A stretch of DNA of 8,953 nucleotides from Opitutia bacterium UBA953 (lineage in GTDB: Bacteria; Verrucomicrobiota; Verrucomicrobiia; Opitutales; UBA953), in assembly GCA_002293125.1 (NCBI GenBank), contig DBCR01000018.1, positions 350 to 9,302 on the forward strand, written 5' to 3'. Under the pieces are notes generated by a model. It was not told the origin of the DNA. It did no database searches and saw only the letters and a list, made by a program, of their open reading frames with translations. Shown piece by piece: positions 1 through 5,397 of the stretch. Within the stretch, counting starts at the first letter, position 1; every line of letters begins with the position of its first letter. A program made the position numbers and the translations under genes.

Positions 1-531
1 CGGACCACGTTCGCCTTCGGCGCGCGGTTCACGACGCGGGCGGTCGCCCTGCGGGATGCCAGGCTGACGACCTTCTTCGGTGAAGCCTTCGGGGCGACGT
101 TCACGCGGTTCGCGACGGGGACCAGGCTCGCCTTCGGCGCGCGGTTCACGACGTTCACGCGGTTCACGCTGCTCGCGCTGTGCCGGGGCGGACGACTGGG
201 CGCGATCGCCCGAGAGGTTCTCGGTCAGCTGAGACGGGTCTTCGACGACACCGCAGGTCGGGCGGGCAGCCTGACCATTGGCGGCCGACGGAGCGGCGCC
301 ACGGGGCGTACCACGGCGACCGAACTGCTTCGGCGTCGTGATGGTGCCGGGCTTGGCGGCGGGTTCGGACGAGGCCCCGATCACGGAGAGCGGAGGGAGT
401 TCCGCGTGGGCGGACTCCAGCTTGGCTTCGTTGAGGCGGGGTGCGGGGGTGCGGACTTCATTGGCGCCTGCGTCCGCGGCGGGCTGGTGGGGGGAGACTG
501 GCTCCTGGCCCTGGGTTTCTTCTTGGCTCAT
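1..531 (-). CDS. Arg/Glu/Pro-rich, probably disordered protein (N-terminal part, truncated by window edge)
   Basis: The minus-strand reading frame is open from an ATG at 531-529 to the left edge, exactly 177 codons without a stop, so the gene continues outside the window. I do not recognise a family. The product starts MSQEETQGQE. Residues 1-60 are rich in Ala, Pro, Glu and Ser, and residues 61-100 carry Gly/Arg patches (FGRRGTPRG). Residues 118-177 are a mixed-charge tract with 17 Arg, 14 Glu and 11 Pro in 60 positions, built from units such as REPRERREPRAEGE. No signal peptide or membrane segment is seen. Such tracts are usually disordered and are common in RNA-binding proteins and as N-terminal extensions of RNA helicases or Rho; a folded domain may lie beyond the edge. 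The frame stays open upstream but has no ATG, GTG or TTG there, which fixes the start. No clear Shine-Dalgarno precedes it. It lies downstream of rny on the same strand, 194 bp away. Confidence 0.75.
   Translation of the reverse strand, partial: MSQEETQGQEPVSPHQPAADAGANEVRTPAPRLNEAKLESAHAELPPLSVIGASSEPAAKPGTITTPKQFGRRGTPRGAAPSAANGQAARPTCGVVEDPSQLTENLSGDRAQSSAPAQREQREPRERREPRAEGEPGPRREPRERRPEGFTEEGRQPGIPQGDRPRREPRAEGERGP
11..153 (-). repeat. Imperfect coding repeats (REPR/AEGE units) inside the Arg/Glu-rich gene
   Basis: A 26-bp sequence at 11-36 recurs exactly at 128-153, 117 bp (39 codons) away; it encodes the RREPRAEGE-type unit. A second 16-bp match (GACGTTCACGCGGTTC) is at 96-111 and 150-165, 54 bp (18 codons) apart. 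All spacings are multiples of three, so these are in-frame peptide repeats and not intergenic repeats. Confidence 0.7.
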
Positions 532-612
532 GTTGCTTATGTTGGGGCGGCCTTCGTTGTGGCCGACCGGATGATGCGGCCGTTCCGTTGTGGAGCGGCG
601 ACGCGGTTTGTC

Positions 613-676
613 GGACCCTTGGTGACGGAGGACGAACCTCCTTGGGGTGCCGAAATGACCCGGGAGAGACTCCCGG
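613..676 (-). other. Structured leader: two hairpins upstream of the Arg/Glu-rich gene
   Basis: On the minus strand, a perfect 7-bp stem CCGGGAG/CTCCCGG with a 3-nt loop covers 676-660. Next comes GGAGG/CCTCC with a 5-nt loop (641-627), enclosed by an outer pairing of 651-645 with 618-613 that has one bulge. Neither hairpin is followed by a T-run, so they are not intrinsic terminators of rny. They would sit in the 5' leader if transcription starts near 684. The inner stem contains an AAGGAGG Shine-Dalgarno-like string (643-637) with no start codon at usable distance. Confidence 0.4.
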
Positions 677-690
677 AAAGAATGTGAATA

Positions 691-719
691 ATTATCCCCC
701 CCCGGCTTAACAACAAGAA
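691..719 (-). promoter_or_regulatory. Candidate promoter of the Arg/Glu-rich gene with a G8 tract in the spacer
   Basis: On the minus strand GATAAT (696-691) matches the TATAAT -10 box at five of six positions. A poor -35 (TTCTTG, 719-714) lies 17 nt upstream; an alternative TTGTTG (716-711) would give only 14 nt. Seven G of a G8 run (703-696) are in the spacer and the eighth begins the -10. The site starts immediately after the rny stop codon. The -35 is weak, so the call is tentative. Confidence 0.35.
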
Positions 720-725
720 AGTCCC

Positions 726-2162
726 TCAGCGGGCCTCTTCGGTGAACCTTTGTTCACGAATCAGCACGATTTTGACCGTTCCTTGGTAGGAAAGCGTTTC
801 TTCGACCTTAAGGCGGAGGCGGCGGGCGAGTTCAGTGGCGCCGAAGTCGTCGATCTTGACCGGGTCCACGATGACCCGGAGTTCGCGGCCGGACTGGAAG
901 GCGTAGGCCTCCCGGACCCCTTCGAAAGAGAGGGCGACCTCTTCAAGGCGGCGGACGCGTTGGGCGTAGGACTCGAGGGTGGAGGAGCGGGCTCCGGGGC
1001 GGGAGCCGGAGGCGGCGTCGGCTATCATCACCAGCGGAGCGTAGAGGCTTTCGGCTTCGACTTCACGGTGGTGGGCGGCGACGGCGTTGACCACGCGGAG
1101 ATCTTCGCCGAGGCGGCGGAGGAGGGCGGCGCCGGCAAGGGCGTGGCTGCTACCGGCTTCAGCTTCGATCGCCTTACCCAGGTCATGCAGCAACCCGGCG
1201 CGTTTCGCCGGAATCGGGTCGATGCCGATCTCAGCGGCGAGCATCGCGCAGAGCTGCGCGACTTCGATCGAGTGCGAGAGCGTATTCTGGTTGGCGGAGA
1301 GGCGGAAGTGGAGGCGACCGAGAAGTTCTTCGACGGAGGCGTCCATCGGCGGAAGGCCGAGATCGCGGACCGCGTCGCGGCCGAGGCGGCGCGCGTGCTT
1401 CACCACTTCGTCGGCGGCGTCGCGGACGCTATCCTCGATGAGTCCAGGCGAGATGCGGCCGTCCTTCACGATGCGTTCGAGGGCGATACGTGCGATCTCG
1501 CGGCGGACCGGGTCGAAGCAGGAAACCATTGCTAATCCAGGGGTTTCGTCGATGAGCAGCGTCGCGCCCGTGGACTGTTCGAAGGTGCGGATGTTCCGGC
1601 CTTCGCGACCGATGAGGCGCCCCTTCATGTCCTCGTTGGGAAGCGAGACCGTGATCGCCGTCGCATCCTGGGTCGTCGAGGTCGTCAGGCGCTGCATCGC
1701 CGAGAGCAGTTTACGGCGCGCTTCGTCGTCGATGTCCTGTTCGACCTGGTCGAGCAGGCCGCGGCGGAGGTGCTGGGCTTCTTCGCCGTATTCCTCACGG
1801 AGGTGGTCGATGAGTAGTTCGCGCGCTTGCTCTGGGGTGACCTTGGCGAGGCGTTGGAGTTCGCGGACGAGGTGGTCGCGCTGGCGCGCGTTCTCGCGGG
1901 AGAGTTCGGCGGCGGCTTCGACTTCGATTTCGGCGGCGGTCTTCATCCGGGCCGCCTCGCTCTTTTCGGCTTCCGCCTTCGCGTGGAGTTCGGCGGCGTC
2001 GACGGTGGCTTCGCGGCGGGCGAGGTCGACCTCGGAGCGGAGGCGGGCATCGCGGATCGCGCCGAGGGTGTTCTCGCGCCATTTCGCCACCGCATAGGCC
2101 ACGAGGGCTCCAGAGGAGAACGCCACGGCGGCGAGGATGCTTTGGTCGGCTGCCACAGGCAT
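726..2162 (-). CDS. rny: Ribonuclease Y
   Basis: RNase Y is a membrane-anchored endoribonuclease that starts mRNA decay. From the ATG at 2162 the product is 478 aa, a little shorter than the usual 510-520. The order is typical: one membrane segment at residues 8-26, a long Ala/Glu/Arg-rich coiled coil (about 30-165), a KH domain (about 168-230) with a GREG loop at 185-188, and an HD domain. The metal-binding residues are present: H297 (in NTLSHSIEVA), H326-D327 (in LLHDLGKA), and D382 (in IADAASGSRPGARS), with HH at 364-365. The C-terminal part follows B. subtilis RNase Y closely (GVREAYAFQSGREL, IREQR). A TTG at 2222 would add 20 Pro/Gly-rich residues before the membrane segment; I prefer the ATG because family members begin just before the anchor, although neither start has a good Shine-Dalgarno. 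The gene is divergent from rodA-rng. No terminator with a T-run follows it. Confidence 0.96.
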   Translation of the reverse strand: MPVAADQSILAAVAFSSGALVAYAVAKWRENTLGAIRDARLRSEVDLARREATVDAAELHAKAEAEKSEAARMKTAAEIEVEAAAELSRENARQRDHLVRELQRLAKVTPEQARELLIDHLREEYGEEAQHLRRGLLDQVEQDIDDEARRKLLSAMQRLTTSTTQDATAITVSLPNEDMKGRLIGREGRNIRTFEQSTGATLLIDETPGLAMVSCFDPVRREIARIALERIVKDGRISPGLIEDSVRDAADEVVKHARRLGRDAVRDLGLPPMDASVEELLGRLHFRLSANQNTLSHSIEVAQLCAMLAAEIGIDPIPAKRAGLLHDLGKAIEAEAGSSHALAGAALLRRLGEDLRVVNAVAAHHREVEAESLYAPLVMIADAASGSRPGARSSTLESYAQRVRRLEEVALSFEGVREAYAFQSGRELRVIVDPVKIDDFGATELARRLRLKVEETLSYQGTVKIVLIREQRFTEEAR

Positions 2163-2276
2163 GTTCGTCGCGAAAACCGGAGGTCCGGGGGGATACCCTT
2201 GCGGACGGAGCCCCTTCGGCAAGCCCTTTCGGGAGGTTCGCCTTGCCTCCGGCCCCTAAGCGAGGTTGCCTCCGGC
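2163..2276. promoter_or_regulatory. Divergent rny/rodA intergenic region with short repeats
   Basis: This 114-bp gap must drive both rny and rodA-rng, but I see no convincing -35/-10 pair on either strand. TTGCCTCCGGC occurs twice as a direct repeat, at 2243-2253 and 2266-2276, the second copy abutting the rodA ATG. GGAGG/CCTCC (2232-2236 with 2246-2250) and GAGG/CCTC (2262-2265 with 2269-2272) can form small hairpins. CCGGA/TCCGG (2177-2188) is a compact inverted repeat near the rny start. Confidence 0.4.
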
Positions 2277-3611
2277 ATGTCCCAACACCTTGACGATGAG
2301 CGGTCTCCGGCCGCGGTCTGGTGGGATAATTTCGCCAATTTCGCGTGGCGTACGGATTGGACTCAGGTGGTCATCATCCTCTTCCTGAGCGGATTGGGGA
2401 TCGTGGCGATCCAGTCGGCCGGCAGCGCCCGCGAGTCCACGTTCTACCGTTCCCAAATGGTCTTCGTGATCATCGGTTGGCTGGCTTATTGGGCGGTCTC
2501 CGCCCTCGATTATCGGCATATCCAGCGCTATGCGCGTCGCATCTACCTGGCCTGCCTGGCCATCCTGCTGCCGGTCTCGATCTGCGCTATTTTACAAAAG
2601 GATCTAGGGACGTTTATCCGAAGCGTCTATGGCGCGCGCCGATGGATGGATTTCGGCCCATTCTCGATTCAGCCGTCGGAGTTCGCCAAGATTGGCGTGC
2701 TCGTCTTTATTGCGGCGATGTTGGCCCGTTCTCCGATCGGCTCCTTCCGTGCTACCTGGCGCACCGTCTCCTGGTGCCTGGGGGCCGCCGCAGTCCCGTT
2801 TGTCTTGATTTTTGTGCAGCCAGACCTAGGTTCAGCCCTCATCTACCTGCCGCTCTCATTCATCCTGCTTTTTGTCGCCGGCCTGACTTTCAGGTTCTTC
2901 CTAGTGGCCGGTGCCGCCACCCTTTTGATGGTGGGGGTAGTGGCGGTGGATTTGCATGATTACGCGGCCAAGGTTGACCAATACGCGAAGGCCAACCCCG
3001 CCACGAAGGATCCGTTTGTCGCATATCGTAAAGAGAACTCCCAAGAGGTCGGTTACTCTTTGCTCAAGAATTACCAGCTCGAGCGCATCATGTCCTTCGT
3101 CGCCCCTGAGGTGATCGACCCCAAGGGACTCGGCGCGACCTGGAACGTAAACCAGGCCGTCATCGCCGTCGGTCGCGGCGGTTTCCGCGGCCAAGGTATC
3201 GGTAACGGCACCCAGGCACGCTTCGGGTATCTGCCGGAGGCTGCGGCCCATAATGACTTTCTTTTTTCCGGGATGGCCGAGGAAATCGGCTTCACCGGTG
3301 GATTCTTGGTGATAGGCGCATTTGTCCTGTTGTTCTGGCGCGTCGTGCGAACGGCGGCTCGGGCGGCGGATCGTTTTGGTTCCTTGCTCGCGATTGGCGC
3401 GGCGGTCGTGCTCGGCACGCACGTCGTGATCAATATCGGCATGAACATCAACCTGATGCCCGTCACCGGGGTCCCCCTTCCTTTCCTTAGCTACGGAGGG
3501 TCTTTCGTTCTCAGCTGTTTCCTGCTCCTTGGACTAGTCCAGAGCGTTCACCGGCATTCGGCCGGTGGCGGCGAAGGCGGAGGCTCTCCGGCAACCGGCT
3601 TAACCGCCTGA
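2277..3611 (+). CDS. rodA: RodA, SEDS-family peptidoglycan glycosyltransferase
   Basis: RodA polymerises lipid II into glycan strands in the inner membrane during lateral wall growth, together with a class B penicillin-binding protein and MreB. The product is 444 aa with about ten hydrophobic segments from residue 30 on. Family signatures are clear: IQPSEFAKIG (131-140), VQPDLGSALI (180-189), NYQLERI (265-271), NQAVIAVGRGG followed by GQGIGNGTQARFGYLPE (292-321), and NINLMPVTGVPLPFLSYGGS (390-409). Asp281 in DPKGLG lies where the catalytic Asp of RodA sits in the large outer loop. That loop carries an extra hydrophilic stretch (about 226-262), and the C-terminus ends in a Gly-rich tail (about 428-444). 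The frame is open 450 bp further upstream, but that part is antisense to rny, and the ATG at 2277 is the first plausible start; only GAGG 11 nt upstream resembles a Shine-Dalgarno. The stop is 5 bp before rng, indicating one operon. RodA fits better than FtsW because of the YQLERI and PLPFLSYGGS context. Confidence 0.95.
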   Translation: MSQHLDDERSPAAVWWDNFANFAWRTDWTQVVIILFLSGLGIVAIQSAGSARESTFYRSQMVFVIIGWLAYWAVSALDYRHIQRYARRIYLACLAILLPVSICAILQKDLGTFIRSVYGARRWMDFGPFSIQPSEFAKIGVLVFIAAMLARSPIGSFRATWRTVSWCLGAAAVPFVLIFVQPDLGSALIYLPLSFILLFVAGLTFRFFLVAGAATLLMVGVVAVDLHDYAAKVDQYAKANPATKDPFVAYRKENSQEVGYSLLKNYQLERIMSFVAPEVIDPKGLGATWNVNQAVIAVGRGGFRGQGIGNGTQARFGYLPEAAAHNDFLFSGMAEEIGFTGGFLVIGAFVLLFWRVVRTAARAADRFGSLLAIGAAVVLGTHVVINIGMNINLMPVTGVPLPFLSYGGSFVLSCFLLLGLVQSVHRHSAGGGEGGGSPATGLTA

Positions 3612-3616
3612 CCGAG

Positions 3617-5341
3617 ATGCCCGATAATAACGAACCCGAAGATATCAACGACGAGCTGCCTGAAGAGGGCGGCGAACAGACCTCCCCGATCGACCAGCGA
3701 CAGCTAGCAGACGAGGCGGCGAAGCGGCGCAAGGAGCTCCCGCTCCTCCAGCGTATCGTCAAACACTTCTCCAAGGACCGCGCGGTCTACCGAGAACTCG
3801 TGATCAACGCCGAGACGCTGGAGAAGCGCGTCGCGCTCCTCACCAACGGCGTCCTCGACAAGTTCGAGATCGAGCACAAGGGCGAGAACCGCATGGTCGG
3901 CGCGATCTTCAAGGGCCGCGTCCAGAACCTCGAAGGGGGCCTCAAGGCCGCCTTCGTGGATATCGGCCAGCCGAAGAACGCTTTCCTGCACTACTGGGAC
4001 ATGCTCCCGGCGGCCAACGACTCGCAGGTCGAGTTCATCCGCGACAACGAGTCCGCCGAGCAGAAGCAGCGCATGGCCCGTTACCAGGCCAAGGATATCC
4101 CGCAGCTCTTTCCAGCCGGCTCCGACATCGTCATCCAGGTCGTCAAAGATCAGATCGGCACCAAGGGCCCCCGCTCGACGACCAACATCGCGCTCCCTGG
4201 CCGCTACCTCGTGCTGATGCCGTCCAGCGGCGCGTGCGGCGTCTCCCGGAAGATCGAGGACCCGAAGGAGCGCGAACGCCTGAAGGATATTCTCCGCTCC
4301 CTGACCATCCCGGAAGGGATGGGGGTCATCATCCGCACCGCCGGCGAGGGCAAGCAGGCCCGCTGGTTCGTCCGCGACCTGCACATGCTGCTCAAGCGCT
4401 GGCAGGGTATCGTCGAGAAGATCAACGCCCCGGACCGCCGTCCCGTCCTGCTCTACCAGGAGCCCGGCCTGATCGAGCGTACCGTCCGCGACTTCCTGAC
4501 CGAGGAAGTCGACCGCATCCTCGTGGATAACCCTGAGGACTTCAAGCTGGTCCAGGATCTCGTCGGCGAGGTGTCGCCGCGCTCCCGTTCGCGTGTCGAG
4601 CTGTACGCGGACCCGATTCCCGTCTTCGAGCGTTACAACATCGAGCGCCAGATCGAGCAGCTCTTCCAGCGTCGTGTCCCGCTCCCGAGCGGCGGCGAGA
4701 TCGTCATCGACGAGACCGAGGCCCTCACGGCCATCGATGTCAATACCGGCGGCCATCGCGGTAAGGATGGCGCCAAGGACGGCAACTTCATCACCCAGGC
4801 GAATCTCGAGGCGGTCACCGAAGCTGCCCGCCAGATCAAGCTCCGTAACCTCGGCGGCCTCATCATGATCGACACGATCGACATGAAGAACCCGAAGGAT
4901 CGCAAGAAGGTCTTCGATACGCTGCGCGACGCGATGGAAGACGACCGCGCCAAGCACCAGATCCTGCCTATCTCGCAGCTCGGCGTGCTCCAGATGACTC
5001 GCCAGCGCCACACGGAGTCCAACACGACCTCGATGTATACGGCCTGCCCGCACTGTCAGGGTCGCGGCATCGTCAAGAATCCCCGGACCGTCTCCGTCGA
5101 GATCCAACGCAAGCTCCTCAGCGTCATTCGTCGCTTGCGCGAGTCCGTCGGCGCCGAGCGGGAGATCGAGATCAATATCCTGCTGCACCCGGTGAACCTC
5201 GAGCGCATCATCACGGAGGACCGCGAGTTCTTCCGCGACCTGATGAAGTCCTGCAAGGTCCGCCTAGGCACCAAGCCTGACCCGACCTATAGCATCGAAG
5301 CGTTCAAGCTCTTCGACGGCTCCGGGAAGGAACTGCGCTAA
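3617..5341 (+). CDS. rng: Ribonuclease G/E family endoribonuclease
   Basis: RNase G/E cuts single-stranded RNA at AU-rich sites and acts in rRNA maturation and mRNA decay. The product is 574 aa. Residues 1-55 are an acidic then basic extension absent from E. coli RNase G. Similarity starts at about 58 (YRELVINAETLEKRVALL). The S1 domain spans about 92-190 (GAIFKGRV, GLKAAFVDIG, QVVKDQIGTKGPR) with a charged insert at 132-157. The RNase H-like/DNase I-like core holds the magnesium ligands D374 and N376 (AIDVNTG) and the Asp pair in MIDTIDM (419-422). The zinc link is C477/C480 (CPHCQGRG), used for dimer assembly. There is no long C-terminal degradosome scaffold, so it is RNase G-like. It follows rodA after 5 bp with no good Shine-Dalgarno, suggesting translational coupling, and ends 24 bp before a strong terminator. 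Confidence 0.94.
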   Translation: MPDNNEPEDINDELPEEGGEQTSPIDQRQLADEAAKRRKELPLLQRIVKHFSKDRAVYRELVINAETLEKRVALLTNGVLDKFEIEHKGENRMVGAIFKGRVQNLEGGLKAAFVDIGQPKNAFLHYWDMLPAANDSQVEFIRDNESAEQKQRMARYQAKDIPQLFPAGSDIVIQVVKDQIGTKGPRSTTNIALPGRYLVLMPSSGACGVSRKIEDPKERERLKDILRSLTIPEGMGVIIRTAGEGKQARWFVRDLHMLLKRWQGIVEKINAPDRRPVLLYQEPGLIERTVRDFLTEEVDRILVDNPEDFKLVQDLVGEVSPRSRSRVELYADPIPVFERYNIERQIEQLFQRRVPLPSGGEIVIDETEALTAIDVNTGGHRGKDGAKDGNFITQANLEAVTEAARQIKLRNLGGLIMIDTIDMKNPKDRKKVFDTLRDAMEDDRAKHQILPISQLGVLQMTRQRHTESNTTSMYTACPHCQGRGIVKNPRTVSVEIQRKLLSVIRRLRESVGAEREIEINILLHPVNLERIITEDREFFRDLMKSCKVRLGTKPDPTYSIEAFKLFDGSGKELR

Positions 5342-5365
5342 GCCGACCAAGGCTTATGCCATCGA

Positions 5366-5395
5366 GGCCTCCGGGTTCGCCCGGGGGCCTTTTTT
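5366..5395 (+). terminator. Intrinsic terminator of the rodA-rng operon
   Basis: A 10-bp stem, GGCCTCCGGG (5366-5375) with CCCGGGGGCC (5380-5389), closes a TTCG tetraloop with one G-T wobble, and six T follow directly (5390-5395). On the opposite strand the hairpin is not followed by T, so it mainly serves the plus-strand operon. The convergent ATPase gene stops 3 bp beyond the T-run, so its transcripts would run into this hairpin. Confidence 0.93.
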
Positions 5396-5397
5396 GT

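Noticed and set aside
11..165. Repeats near the left edge as a CRISPR array
   Set aside because: Only two copies of each, in phase with a coding frame and without uniform spacers; they encode peptide repeats.
660..676. Perfect 7-bp stem as the terminator of rny
   Set aside because: No T-run follows it on the minus strand and the loop is only 3 nt; it is better viewed as part of the downstream leader.
278..710. Overlapping plus-strand frames of 89-98 codons
   Set aside because: They lie antisense to the Arg/Glu-rich gene and its leader, have improbable composition, and the minus frame is open for 177 codons with a clear start.
750..1535. 261-codon plus-strand frame over rny
   Set aside because: Shadow of rny, rich in Gly/Asp/Glu/Val, with no family pattern; the opposite strand encodes the HD domain.
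1827..2276. Upstream open extension of the rodA frame (150 codons)
   Set aside because: It is antisense to the rny coiled-coil region and low in complexity; RodA proteins start near the ATG at 2277.
3704..5188. 494-codon open frame antisense to rng
   Set aside because: It mirrors the codon bias of rng (Asp/Leu/Glu/Val-rich, no recognisable domain), and rng has full family signatures.
5366..5389. The hairpin as a bidirectional terminator for the convergent ATPase gene
   Set aside because: The minus strand has no T-run after the stem, so only the plus-strand direction is supported.
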